From assembly GCA_013398955.1 (NCBI GenBank), contig VWPU01018894.1:50479-114478 (forward strand): DNA of 64,000 nucleotides, written 5' to 3'. The notes beneath the pieces are model-generated. The model saw only the letters and a list, made by a program, of their open reading frames with translations. It was not told where the DNA came from and did no database searches. Origin of the DNA: Callaeas wilsoni (lineage: Eukaryota; Chordata; Aves; Passeriformes; Callaeidae). Both the position numbers and the translations under genes were made by a program. Below, one piece after another: positions 1-13,200 of the stretch; within the stretch, counting starts at the first letter, position 1; every line of letters begins with the position of its first letter.

Positions 1-3000
1 TTTGTCTTCTCCCCACCCCCTACACAGAAACCAACATCTCCCCTTTATGCTGTAAAAGCCAACAAATTAACATGAGAAAATTGAATTTATATCAGCTGCA
101 CTGAACTTTGATTCTCCTTGAGGATGTGGGTTTGTCTTTCAGATTAACAAAATATAAGTATACCTAAAAGCCTGGGATTTTTTAAACCCAGAAGTTACTC
201 CTTTAACTTTTCTGGTCTTATAAACCAGAAATTAATTTTTTTTTGATTGCTTGTTTCTAACTCAGAAATTATCTTTAAACTTTTTTATTTTTAGAACTCT
301 CCAAATACATCTCCCTTCCTTTAAAAATCATACAAAAATCTGCATCCTCTTTCAGTACAATCAGGTATGGCCAGCTCAGTCACATCAGCTCCTTCTGCAG
401 TGCAACATTCACTGTATTACATTGAATTCAGTATACACAATCACCACGTTCAACTGCTCTAGAGAGTAGCTAGCACAGAAGACAAAAATTTCAGGTCAAC
501 ATTATACAGAAACTGTCAAGACTGTCAAGCATCTCATTTTAGCCCTCCCAACCCCAAACCAATATATTTATATTTCCTTTTTTCTCTCTCTCCTACCAAT
601 GTTTTCATTTTTACAGCAGTTGCTGAGTAAATGCTACAGGTTTCCAGAGTGAGATAATTTCAGTTAGATATTGTGAAAGTCCTCATTGTTACAGAGTTCT
701 GGTAAAACTAGGTAAATTTAACCTAAAGGGGAATGACAGAAGTTTGTATTACATATAAAGCCAAATATTAAGTGATTTTATTTCATCTTAGTATTCAGAG
801 CCAAGATCTGGAAATAAAACAAGTCATTCTGAGGCACATCAGAATCAAAAATTTTCAGATATAGCTCAGGATATAACACTTCTTTACTGTATTTTTCTTA
901 TCATACTATTTATGCTTTGATTTAGCGCCCAATTTAGCACAGTGGCAACACGTGTTGATAAAGTCAGAGCCACAGTCTCACAGAAATACTATCTCATGAA
1001 ATTGTACTGGCAACCGCTCTGTCCCCAGCCCTTCTTCCTGGATGAGTCTTACATGAGTCTGTTGTAAGTTTCTCAAATTCTATGTTTGGTCCTGTGTCCT
1101 GGACAGACTTTGGACTCACATAATAGTTTTGTCCCTCAGCACTGTCTCTGACCTCTTTTCATTTTGCTCCTGATTGGACTCCTAGGTGCACTCTGAACCT
1201 GACTACAGGCTCTGCTGCCTCCGGAGCTGCCAGTGTCTGGCTCTGCCACTCTATCCTTAATTTGGTTTCTTTCTTTTTTTCTTCTAATTTTACTAATCTA
1301 TACTTTAGCTTCTAGACACCACCAATTCTTGCATTTTTCAGGAACTTGACAAAAAAATTAGATTTAAAAAATCGTTTTACTTGCAGAAGGATTTTGCAGT
1401 TACTTCCAGAAAAAAAACCTGCTTTCGATCCACAAAATCCTACAGTGCTCTAAAAGTAAAGACCTTCGATCGTTTTCCAAGAATGACAAAATTCCATGCA
1501 TCTCCGCTGTGATTCTCCAAGCTTTCTTTCTTCTCTAGGATGAGGACATTAGTTTCAGAAATTCCTGGGTATCTGCTATTATCTTCATACAAATGTCACT
1601 GCCTTTCTCACATTACTGTAACACAACAGCCAAAAAAAAATTAAGTTTCTGATAACCTGTTTCTGTACGCCCCCAAAAAGAAATCGAGATGAGTAATCCT
1701 GGAATTTTTTTACAAGGTTACAGTGACTACCACTATCTCACACAGAACTTTAATTCTTCCTACCATTAAAGATTATTTCGAACCAAGAATCTCAACATCT
1801 GTTGGGAAGGGGGCTTCACCTGTTTGAATATTAATACCCAGTGCTCTTTATGGCCTAGGTTATCCAAAACAACTACATGCGACTTGCAGACTTGAGTCAC
1901 AGCTTCACATCACAGGCAGGATACCTTAAGCAATCTAAAAATGGGCATTAGTGCTGATGTTCAGGCATCTGGATCCCAAACTGACCAGAAATGTTTTGCA
2001 TCTATCCGACTGCTGGATAATAAAAGAAAAAAAAAAGGAGTATCTGAAACATGCTATTTCACTTACCCCACTGTTAAAAATCACCAACAGTTAAAAATAA
2101 AAAATTAAAAGGAGAAAAAAAATAGGTCTGTAACTTAAAGACAGTGGTTTGAAAATTGGATTCCCACTCTGGCTTCTCAAGGCTGTAGCAGGCGAGAACT
2201 TCCCCACATGGCAGAAAAAAATCAGAAGCTAAACAAAAAATCATACACTTCAATCTGGCAAAAAACTACCAGTGATACTAGATTAAAACCGTAAATCCTA
2301 ATTCCAAGAATTATTTTATAGTAGATTTTAGGAGTTTTAGAAGCATAACAATTGCCTTTAAGGACAATGGTATTTTTAATCAGCCACTTAAAATGGAAGA
2401 GAGAAAAGCACAGAGGTGATTTAAAGCAGCCAAATTCTATCACATTACTTCCTGTGCGTTGCCTAGAGGCTATGCGAAGTTAGTAATCACACTAATTCGG
2501 TCCCATCACTATGAAAAAGATGCAAGAAGGCAATGATGATGATTCTGGCAGAGAATTACTACTTTCCTCCCAGCACACAGAGAAACATATGCTGGATACC
2601 AGTATGTGATTTCTGTTCAAAAGGAAACTTCTGTGTGAAGCTTTCCTAATCCACAGAGAAGATTCTGAGTGAAATAACAAATCCCCAGTGGATATGCAGT
2701 TCTTCAACACTACTATGGTGAAGCCTGCTTCCTCAAGGAAGAAATAAAAGCTCTTGAAATATTTTTGGCAGTTCAAGAGAGGTCTGTGTACTTATCTGAA
2801 GTGCTTATAACCCTCCTTCATAGAGAGAGGGTAAACTAATTCTGCACTTCAAATATTCTAAGAGTTCTGTTTCTGTGAATGATTCACCTCCCTCAATTCC
2901 TCAGAAATTTTGCTCACACTTCTAATTTCGCTTTTCTCCAAGACCAGGTGGAACACTTCTCAACACTTTTTTGACAGATAATATACTAATCTTAAGAAAT

Positions 3001-6000
3001 ACTGAAGTTCTGAGCCTCAGTGTGTGAACTCAGTCCAGTCTTTTACTTTAGCAGTTTCTAGGCATGTTCACTGGCAGAAGTCTTGACAGCTCCACTGACC
3101 TCTCATCCTGTAAATTCTGGACCAGTCAGTGGGACAAAGGATGACTGGTTTTATCTGTCTACTACCTTAGTATCTCCTTTTGTATTGTTGTTCCTCTGAT
3201 ATATGTCCATCACGCAGTTGGGACTTACAAAAAGAAGAAACAGAAGCTAGAACATATTCACTGAGAGAGAAAGATGAATAGAATTCATCCTCCACACTTC
3301 CTAAAAGCATCTGACATTTGGGGCATTTTCGATCCATGTCAAATTCTGGCTGTAAGCCAGAAACACAGGCCCCAGCCAGCAAGCTTGGAAAGTGGCCATA
3401 AACAAAGATCACTCAGTTGAACTTCAGCTGTCCAGGCAACCACCAAATAAAACTGTTTATTTCCAGGTCTTTTTTGAATAAATAGGCAAAATTTCTACAG
3501 CATGACTGCACTGGCAGCATTTCCTCAGAAGAGACTAAAATAAAAGAAAGGATAAGGATACCAATGCTGCACAGACTAACTCTGGCCCTGGGTCTATTGA
3601 CAAGAAAGTTAAAATCTTGCAATAATGCAGTGGTAGTGTACAACACTTATAAATAAATAAACCAAATAACTGTGAAAGGTTCCTCAACCATGCTCTAATA
3701 AAATCTTAGTTTTATACAAATGTCATGAGCCTCAAATCAATAGAGAATTACTTACGTGGACAGGTAAGGGAGATGTTTGGTGATGCATCTATTCTTCTGA
3801 ATCAGTAACAAAAATTACCAATTTATCTCTACTGTTACGCTTTCTGCCACTGTTGCAATGGCCTGTCACAGAAGGCCATCACTTCCTTGCATCTATTTCA
3901 AAATAAAAAAACCTGCACAGTCTGAGACAGCATGGAAAAAGGAACCCCCAAGAGTGTGGTAGTCCTCTCAGCAGATTATGTTTTGGGACCTTATGATCCA
4001 AAATCTAAAATATGTGCAATGAAGCATCTTTAATCAAATAGCAAACTCCGGCAAAGCCTCTTTCGTATCCATGTAACTGACAGTAAAATATCAAAACATA
4101 CAAATTGATTCAATTTGTCAATTACAATTTTAGTAAGAGTTCTGAAAACATTCACTTCAAATCCAAACCTGCAGAAGAAGACTCTGACTATTTGTTCATC
4201 ATACTATTTAGAGCACCAAGTCTTGGATTCTAGAAAGCAAGGACGGAAAGGCAAAACATTCACATTAGATAGACTAATTTACAAACAAAGAAAGTAGCAC
4301 TTTAGCTCTGTTTCATGTATTTAGCATTTTCTTCCTTCCATAATGACTGAGAACTAATTTTTTGATACCCACAACCTTCACTAAAAGCTGGCTTATCTTA
4401 ATTTTAAAGCAATCACTAAGGATAACATCTCTGAAGCCTTTTAAAAAGGAATAAAAAACAACAAAAGCGATTACATATGAGGTTGAACTTCTGCTTGTTT
4501 GGTTTTTTTTTCCAAGTAATTATGCTACAACAGATAGAACCATTTTCTGCTCTGTACAGTTTTAAGCCTGGAAGTCTACTGGCACAAGGCATTGCAGCAC
4601 CCCAATGGCTGTACCATGGTGCTTCAGCTTGCTTCTGCCTTGTGTACCCCTCTTGAGTTCATGCTCACAGCTTTGGGCTATTCAGTCATAACTAGTCTTC
4701 TGGCACTGAGCTCCACCTGCTGACAAATCTCTCAAGTGTTGCAGAGCTCGCACACCAAGTCTCAGTTTTGCCAACCAGCTCCAGGAAAATGCTGCAGCAC
4801 ACAAAATAAATCTACGTGAAACACTTCTACAGTGAGAAGAGCATGTAATTTCAAACACATATTCTTAAAAGGTTATGAAGGTTATGAAGGTTGATGTCTT
4901 CCTAAAATTTTTTTTATCATGTAAGGAAAAAGGAGAAGGCATATTAAAGTGGCACAGAGATTTCACTATATGATTGCTAAACAAAATTAATTACTATTTT
5001 ATATTAACTAAATCTATTGCCTGGTTTAAGCACTCCCTGAAGATTTCCTATTCTGTAACAATTTCCAAGGCAATACTGATGCTCTAAGTTTAAAGCTTTA
5101 CCATGAAATGCAAATCGTTGTAATTGTATGCAATTACCTGAGTAAATGTTTAGCAGGCATTGCACTATTCAAAAATTAATGATGTTTTTATTTCTATCTG
5201 ATCATCAGACATATAAAAGTTTTGTTGCTGTTGTTTTCTTCATTTTAATTACCATGGACTACTGCCATACTTTGTTGATCATATTAAGAGCAAAAATATA
5301 CCTTATGTACCTTAAGACAAATGGCAGGCCACACATCCACTGACTGAACACCTAAATATGGAAAAGTTAGCTCAAGTAGCTTCCAATTACTGGTTAAATG
5401 TTATAAAGTGACATAGTACATAACACTTTGGATGCTACTAGATTTTTGTCAAAATATATCTGTTTACAAGGAATAACCAGCATTTTTTTAGTATCTCTCT
5501 CCATACTTTAAGTACCGAAGAAAACATGAACTATGAATCTCCCATTAACATACTGAATAGCATAAATGCCTAACTCTGAGGGGCTCAAAGACAGGATTTT
5601 AAACTTGTAGTGCCTTCAGCATCATAATTATCTCTGTCTTGCATGGGTAAGTCAGTAGAAAAGTATAACTGCTAGTAACAGCAAAATGTTTCATTTTTCC
5701 ATATACAATGACAAAACTGTTAAATGTGATGTTCAGAAATAACAAAAAATACATTTTTGTTTCACTCCTTGCTATGATATCCTGATTGAAAAAGAGAATC
5801 ATTCAGCAATTTCCTTTTCTTCCTAAAATGAGTACATGACTACCAATACACAGCAAGCATACTACAAAAAATCTATTGACTAAAGCAAACCATATTGAAG
5901 ACACTAACAAAATACAAAACTTCCGACAGTTAACAGAGGCAAAAAAGAACCAGGAAACTAAGCTAAAACACTCACATAACATTACACTGTCTATAAAAAC

Positions 6001-6600
6001 TTATCTAACAGCATTTTAGAATTTCACTCCTTGTTAGTATTCTATTATATAGTTACCTAATGTAAGAGAAGGGAAACAAAACAATTTGCAAACTATTCCA
6101 CCATGAAATTGGCTCTATTTATATGATATAAATACTTAGGAGATACAAAACAAATAAAATTGTTTTGCATATCCTCTTTTAAATTTTACATTACAAAACA
6201 AAAATATTACTTGTGACCTGAGGACATGAAAATTTGCTTCATATGGATGCTGACAACACAAGCCAACTATGACTTTCTAATTCTTACGAAAAAAAATTGT
6301 AAAACAAGCGTTTACAATTAATTTCTAAAGAGGAATGAATAACCACATTCAAGTGTGTCAGAGTAACATTTAGATGGACTGCTCTCAGAAGAAGTGGAGA
6401 AACCTTAATGCATTTATAGCTGAAGAAAGAGTGATCCTATTGAATGATACCAGGATGAGCAATCAGCAGCAAGAACATTCCGTTTCTGATCTTTTACAGC
6501 CCTATACTTCTAAGAGGTTTTACTACAAAAAAAAAAAAAAAATCCCATTTTAAAAATTACCAGGATGTTCATTTACAGAAACAACCCATCAGAGTATTGT
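1..6600. other. FER intron sequence, no gene seen
   Basis: AT-rich intronic sequence left of coding exon 8. The open frames here are short and show no family resemblance. I looked for the exon encoding the segment before the SH2 domain and did not see it. Minor low-complexity features are poly-A and poly-T runs (for example about 6527-6541) and a short 10-bp tandem around 4871-4892. Confidence 0.6.
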
Positions 6601-6609
6601 TTTTTCATC

Positions 6610-7165
6610 CTGAGATACAGTCAAGACTGCCGGGTCAGGGCAATGCCAGACACGAGCACAGACTGGGAGAAAGAAGAGCACAACAAGAGCAGCCCTGCAG
6701 AGAAGGACTTGGGCGTGCTGGTAGACAAAAAGCTGAACATGAGCTGACACTGTGCACTTGCAGCCCAAAGGGTCAACCACGTCCTGGGCTACACCCAAAG
6801 CACCGTGAGCAGCAGGACTGTGGAGGTGACTCGCTCCCTCTACTCTGCCCCTCTGAGATCCCACCTTGAGAACTGCACCCAGGTCTGTGGTCTTTAACAC
6901 AAGAAAGGGATGGAGCTGTTGGAACAAGCCCAGAGGAAAGCCACTAAATTGATCACAGGGCTGGAGCACCTCTCCCATGACAACAGGCTGAGAGAGGACT
7001 TATTCAGCCTGGAGAAGGGAAGAAAGATCTCCAGGAAGATCTCATTAAAGCCCTTAAGTACTTAAAGGAAGATAATAAGAAAGATGGAAGGTGACTCTTC
7101 ACACCTGCAAATAGTGATATAATAGGGGGAAACAGTCTTGGTCTAAAAGAGGAGAAGTTCCAGCA
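6610..7165 (+). repeat. CR1 LINE fragment (3' part of reverse transcriptase ORF)
   Basis: The plus strand carries hallmark CR1 text: a GGGCAATGCCAGACA-like start, then the coded motif KDLGVLVDKKLNMS, then the run on multiple-contributor text around CTGGAGCACCTCTCC and CAGCCTGGAGAAG typical of the CR1 3' region. It has stops and small indels, so it is an old dead copy. Recognisable CR1 text fades near AAAAGAGGAGAAGTTCC at about 7160, before the usual 3' tail. The missing tail may be the piece at about 8458-8548. Confidence 0.9.
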
Positions 7166-7261
7166 CCTGAGCAGAGCCTTGCTCTGCCAGGAACACAGTT
7201 CTGGCACGAGCTGTGAGAGAGGAGACAGCCCCAGTACTGACAGTGACCACCCAACACTATC

Positions 7262-7816
7262 TTAATCCTCTCTGCTCCACTGTCGGGTGACAGCAGTGGC
7301 GCTTTTGTGTGCAGAGACAATAGGCCTGACTACTTCTGGCTCACTGGAGTGACCAGCTGGGGAAGAGGCTGTGTGAGAGAAAAATGCCCCAGAGTCTGCA
7401 CCACCTCTCAGCACTTCTACTGTGTGCTGTAGAAGTGCTGAGCACACAGTCGAGGTGTAGGAGCTTATCCAACATCACAGGCATCGAATAATTTTACGAT
7501 CACCGCAAACCCCTTCTCAGAAGGCAAGGCCAATACCAACACCATCAGGCATATTTAGCTCCTGTCTTTTTTCAAGTCCAAAAGCTGGTAGAATTCTTTA
7601 CTGAGGTGCAGGAGCTCCTGCAGCTCCTAAGGGAAAAACAGCAGGAGCAGCAGGATGAATAAGATCCAGTGCAGACTGCAGTGGATCACGACCATTTCCT
7701 TCTGGGGCAATTTCTGCTGATCCCAAGGCAGCCTCAGTACCAAAGGCCTGCATGCAAATGCTGTATCCTGTACATGCTGAACTTGACTTAGCTGTGGAAA
7801 TAAAGTTGCCTGCTTT
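7262..7816 (+). pseudogene. Acrosin-like trypsin-family serine protease, last-exon pseudogene
   Basis: From 7286 the plus strand encodes GDSSGAFVCRDN, then FWLTGVTSWGRGC, then TTSQHFY. This is the C-terminal part of an S1 protease domain, with the catalytic serine kept (canonical GDSGGPLVC) but the glycine/proline pocket motif damaged. The combination VTSWGRGC ... TSTQ-like ... HFY is most like acrosin, the sperm protease. A stop (TAG, 7430-7432) follows at once. In another frame a leucine-rich tail, LVEFFTEVQELLQLLREK, ends at TAA 7660-7662, and an AATAAA signal lies at 7799-7804. No exons for the catalytic His or Asp were found nearby. The homology starts where trypsin-family last exons usually start, after a pyrimidine-rich stretch, so this looks like a duplicated genomic exon and not a retrocopy. 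The S1 family call is firm; acrosin is the best guess. Confidence 0.7.
7407..7442. repeat. Perfect 14-bp inverted repeat, 8-nt loop
   Basis: The arm CTCAGCACTTCTAC (7407-7420) and its exact reverse complement (7429-7442) enclose TGTGTGCT. The left arm encodes the SQHFY end of the protease domain, and the right arm supplies the stop codon and the sequence after it. Confidence 0.95.
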
Positions 7817-8457
7817 CACAGTTAACCCTGTTTTCAGTCCCATTCAGCCTCCTGTACAAGACAAGGACTTCCACATCTGGCACCCACAAAATAAGTCTGC
7901 ATGTCCAAGAGTGGCTTAGCCCTTCTGGCAAGCTTTGCCTTGAAGAAGCAAGGTAAGTGGTAATTCTGCACAACTTATTCTTCAGATGGAACTTAACACA
8001 TCACACTTCATGACAGGTCTTCTCTGCAAGGCAGCTTGAATAATCAGCATTATTTTCATAAAAGGTGAAGGCACTCTGAACTCTCAGATAACATAGGCCA
8101 GATGGAACTACATAAACTAGAACAAGTTACTTAAAGTACAAAATCCACATTAAAAATGAATGTTAACATACAAATACGTCCCTGATTTACTTTCACAAGT
8201 TGCCTTAACAGTATATTTCACTTATTAATTTAAAAAATAAAACAACAAAAACCCACATTATCCTCTATTTCAGCTTACACAACATCACTTAGTGTGTTAA
8301 ATATTTCTGCCTCCTTTTGTACCAATTTCCTGTTCCTGTTTTACCTTCTGCCTGAGAAGCTGACCAGACTGCCTCTCATCATCAGGCCCCTTTCTAATTG
8401 CTCTCTTGGCTTTTCTCTGCAACCTTGCATTGGGTTAAAAGTAGCAAGATTTTGTAA

Positions 8458-8548
8458 AGCGTTGCATCCTGCTCTAGTGGAAGGTGTTGAAAGGGGTTGG
8501 AACTAGGTAATCTTGAAGGTCCCTTCCAACCCAAACCATCCTATGCCT
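8458..8548 (+). repeat. CR1 LINE 3' end
   Basis: Contains the typical CR1 tail: CTGCTCTAGTGG, then GGGGTTGGAACTAGGTAATC, then AAGGTCCCTTCCAACCCAAACC and a terminal CCTATG-like motif. Same orientation as the CR1 piece at 6610-7165, 1.3 kb away. The two may be halves of one element or two separate insertions. Confidence 0.9.
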
Positions 8549-10053
8549 CTGTGTTTCCTGTTCCCCTGCCCTCCTGCAGAGGCCACCGTGCCCTCAACAG
8601 AACCAGCCACCCTGTGCCATCTGCCCTGGGCACTTCGGGCACAGCAGTGGCTGCACTGGAGGTGATGAGGCCTCACTCCTTGCAGGTGACACTGGAGGTG
8701 ACACGGTGCTGGCAGTGATGGAGCTGCTGTGTCTCTGTCCTGCTGGCCCTGCGCAGGCCCGCGCTCAGCACACAGGATTATTTTCTCCCACTCACTGCAA
8801 CAGAGCTTTGAACACCACAAAGCAGACTTCAGTAATCTTGAACTGAAGGGCAAGAGTACCACTCTTATGAGTAAACTCATCATCTCAACTAACCCTAGCA
8901 GACACTAACCACTAGCACTACTACAGGATATGGTATTAAATAACTAACAAGATAGCCTACCACAAAAAGATTCCAAGCCTCCTAATCTTTCGCAATCATT
9001 TTCCTGATCCTTCTTTTCTCTTTCTTCATCTTTTTGTAATTTTTAAACTCCTTCTAGGTCACGACAAGCGTACAAGCTTTGTAAAATAATGTTTTGTACC
9101 ATTGTAAATGACAACTACCTCATAGTGCCTTGTAAATATTAAACAGCAGTGGAAGCAAGAGAATGCTGACAATCAAGTATAATTGTAGAATGGGAATCAA
9201 ATGGTTCCACAAACAGACAGGGGAAGAAAAAAGCTTTCCTCTTAGAATCAACCATTTAATTATCATTTCACAGAGCTACTGCCCCATGGGCCAAAAAGAA
9301 TATCAGGCTAAACCTCAAAGAAAAAAAGTCACAAGTATCTCCTACATGTCAAAACTAATCCACAAAGGCAAACACTACTGTTTGTCCCTTTAGTAAACAG
9401 GTACTGTTTGTTTGCTTTTTTATGTGGCCTACAAACTTTGCACATAGCTGCATACAACGAAGAAAAGGAAGTCACACAAAATATTAGCAAAGTAAGGTAC
9501 TTACTTAAATTACATGAGGCCTCATCAGACCAAAAAAATTTCCCTTTAAATCTTAAGAATTAAATGTAAACATTTAAAAATAAGTTGCAAAGAAACCAAT
9601 GTTCATTTCTGCTTAAGAAAAGAGTAATTACAGTACATGAAATTAATTTCTCAATTACGTAACATGCAGCAATTCCAAGAGCTTTTGCTGTTAATTTTCT
9701 ATCTACAATGGTAAATTTATTTCTTCAACACAGCCAAGGCAAGAGCTACTCAGTCACACTTACTAAATCTACATAAGGGTTAAGACTTTTCTTTATAGAA
9801 CAGTGTAATGAAAATCTAAGCATCAAATGTAGAGAAGACCAATCCAAGTCCCCAGACACAGATGGTTATGACTTACTGCCACTTAAAAAGAAAAAATATC
9901 ACACAACTGAACTTCTTGTCCAAACAAGCCTCCAAAAATGCAAAGTGAAGTCCATTCATTTTAATCATCCAAGTGAGTATCCTGCTACTCTGATCTCGGG
10001 TCTGAAGTACAATGGCAGGACTACACAGTTCAGTAAACAGGTGTAAAACTCAC
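8549..10053. other. FER intron, GC-richer pocket then AT-rich, no gene seen
   Basis: About 8550-8790 is locally GC-rich with reiterated GAGGTGA and GGTGACAC words, and gives overlapping open frames on both strands without recognisable homology. The rest is ordinary AT-rich intron up to coding exon 8. Confidence 0.5.
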
Positions 10054-10243
10054 CATAGAAGTCACTGATCTGGCATCTTCTTCATAATTCACTACAGGTG
10101 GTGGCTCTTTCCCATCATTCTCTTGAACCTTTTGTTCCAGTAGTTCTTTCTGGGCTGCAAATTTTGCCTCAGAGCATCTTAATTGCTGGACTGTTTGCTT
10201 AAGTTCTTCAAGAGCTTGCTTTTGGCTCAGCAAGAGTACAATA
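10054..10243 (-). CDS. FER: FER coding exon 8: coiled coil and FX region with Tyr402
   Basis: Encodes the last base of codon 349 and residues 350-412 (190 nt, ending in phase 0). It starts [15 protein letters not shown] and continues as a leucine-rich coiled coil through [12 protein letters not shown]. It then reaches the proline stretch KEPPPVV and the motif [12 protein letters not shown]. The tyrosine falls at residue 402, the position of the autophosphorylated Tyr402 described in mammalian FER. The donor is ATG followed by GTGAGT. This is the last FER exon in the window; the expected next segment, leading into the SH2 domain, was not found in 1-10053. Confidence 0.96.
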
Positions 10244-13200
10244 CTGCAAAGAAAAATAACAATTTAAAAACATACATGATTCAAAATAGTTTATTTGAGT
10301 CATAAAAGCTGGGGGGGAAAAAGCATGACAATTCCTCAACATAGTAATTTATTTGAAGGTGAAGTAATTCTAGAAAATTTTCAAAGCAACAAGATAATGC
10401 AAGCAAACACTCATTCTCTTCTATCATGAAAATCATGTTGTAATAAATATAGGTGAAACTCCTATTTTCATCCACTTTTGACTGAATTTATAAACACTGA
10501 GGTTCCTCTCCCTTAGAGAATAAGTAAATTTTAGATAATGATTTCAAGTGAAGAGAAATTCACTCCAATCAGTGTAGTTGTTGCAGCAATAATTTGCAAT
10601 ATTAAACTCACCTCACATCCAGTATAAATTCATATGGCATCACATAAAAGATATCTGTTTTTCCCTCTGCTCCGTAAGTATTTCTGGACTGTGTTATAAC
10701 TGTCTTATGAAGCTAAATAAATTTATCTTTACGAGAAGCTAAAAGCAACTTTTCGTCTTCTGCTTATTTTTATAGTTCTTCTCTGAATACCTCTCATACC
10801 CGTGAATACTTGAGACAGTCATGATTAAACCATATTGAAGGACACGCACTTAGAGCATCTGCAGACACCAAGATGACTCTATTATCCCAAAGAACTGCCA
10901 AAACCAGAGACTGACAGAAGCTGCCTAAGAGACAGAATCACCTGCAGTATAATACAACACCCTTAAAAGCACTCAACCAGAGCCCAGTGACATGTGGTCT
11001 ACAGGAGGTGCAGAGTTCTCACAGTCTGCAAGAACAGATGAAGGAGGTAAATGGACCAGAACCATGAAGAATGAGGACAATATGAAGAAAAATCACAGTA
11101 TTGTGTTGCTCTGTATCTTAAGGATAATCCCTTGAAGACCAGCCCTCCTACAAGCCCTATTCTTGAAGAAAAAAAGAAAGGCAAAAGTTGTCCATACAGG
11201 GATTGATCCTTCACAAACTGATGTTCAGCCAAATGAGTATTCAGATGGGTTTCAAAGTAACAGGGGAACCACCTGTCATAAAATCCTCTTTGGCCGAGAA
11301 AGATACAAATCATATCCATATAGGTAAGCATTATACCAAGTCACTTATGAGCAAAACTCCGCACCATCAGCAAAATGATCGTTTATTCAAAAAGAGTAAG
11401 TATGAGATATGCAGACACGATTCCCAAATCTGAAACTGAGATTTGGCACAAGCCTGCACAGATTTAAAAGTATCAGAGAAGCAAATGAACAATTATCCCG
11501 ATGTTATCCTCAAGACAATGTGTTTTCATCTGGTCTCCTTTATGAGAGAGTAAAAGGACATCCTCATGCGAAAATAATAGGCTTCAACCATTAGCAAGGC
11601 TTTGGTGAATACACACTGGCTAGAGTGATATCCCCAAGCACGGAATGGTTTCACACAGTCAGGACACAGCCATAACAAGACATACTCTGCTAGTGAAAAG
11701 TCACTCACAAGCTAGTCTCTTTCCTGAACTGTAGCAAAATGGATTACAATCTAATTTGGTTTCCCAAATCCAACTTTCAGTGCTTGCCACTCCAGTTATG
11801 CATGATGAATTAGAGTCTATAAAATTATTTGCCTGTGGCTTGCATGAGTGCAAACTTAAAGTCCTTGTTGCTAGCAATAGCTACTAGCAACTTCACAGAG
11901 CGAGATCGTGTGTGAAGGGATCCCTGCAGATCAGGGCAACATATGAGAAAGTGGTAAAAAGGTGAACTAAATCAAAACCCAAATATTCAATATGCTATTG
12001 TGTTGAGAGGGCAGATGGTATGCTTGACATACACATACATAAATAAAATACAATTAAAACGTTTTCTGTGTTGAAGGTAGTATCAATATTTGAAGATGGA
12101 AAGGGATATTAGTGCCAGGGTAATAGTACCAAGATATTGCCATAAGGTATCACCTTATGCAGTCATAATTAAACTCAATGCAACAATTGGACAAGATCTT
12201 CCAGGCACAGTAAGCACATGTTGAAACATCCTGATGACTCTGCACTGCAGCTAAAAAATGAAAAGGGGGTTTGTTGGAGGCAGGCATGATCAATGACAAA
12301 TCAGAACAAGGATGATTTCAGGGAAGCCTTCATCTTACAACTAGATATTTAAGTCAGATTCCCTGCCTTTTAATGAGACAAACAGGTACTGGCGCAATTT
12401 GAACTGAAATCATCTCCTCAACACCACAAACATCTGCTCAAGGATCAGTCACACAGTAAGAAATACAGGGATGGTCTGAACTATTTTCAGGGAGTGATAA
12501 TTGGTAACAAAACAATACTGAGGGGGAAAAAACAAAAAACACCCCATCAAACTCAACTAGTTCAAATACAGTTTATCCTTTAAGTAGCATACAGCAAGGA
12601 AGACAGGTCAAGAACCAAAAACTGGAAAACACACTGGGAGTGCATGTGAACTTCACCAAAGAAAGGACACGAAATATCTAATCAAAACACTGATATCATA
12701 TACACAAATAAAGTTTTGGATGTGAATGAAATGCTATACAATGTCACATGTGACAAGGTTCCGTCAACAAAGAGCTTCAAGACTTCTTCAGTGAAAGACC
12801 TGAAGGACTTGCATTCCAATTCACTGCTGGTACTGTAAACAAATATTTTTGACCAAATTGGTAAGATTAAGATTGATTGCAACAAGAATCAGAAAAATAT
12901 CACTACGGACAAAAGGTTTCTTTATCTGTTGTCTTGACTTCAGTTTAGAAGAGTATGTGAATATTTTTTCTAACCAAAGGTGTAAGAAAAACCTAAAGAT
13001 GTTGCCCAAGAATGATTCTTTATAATAATGTTTTATTTACGGTGCACTAAAGCACTCACTAATCTCTCACCTTTGGTATTTACTATGCAGTACTACAGGG
13101 TATGAGATTTACGTTCTTTACATTCACACTTTTGTAAAGGAAATGCAAAGAAGAATGAACTTAACCTGACAAGTTCCAAACATATTACTGCATAAGAAAG

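Noticed and set aside
6589..6978. Minus-strand frame of 129 codons
   Set aside because: It is the antisense shadow of a plus-strand CR1 fragment.
7598..7843. Minus-strand alanine-rich frame of 81 codons
   Set aside because: It is antisense to the acrosin-like tail, whose plus-strand reading has the homology, stop codon and poly-A signal.
1..10053. Search for the FER exon that leads into the SH2 domain
   Set aside because: No match to the expected conserved segment was seen on the minus strand, so that exon presumably lies further left, outside the window.
10999..11708. Cluster of frames on both strands, considered as a retrocopied gene
   Set aside because: Neither strand gives a recognisable domain, the frames overlap, and there is no poly-A tail or target duplication.
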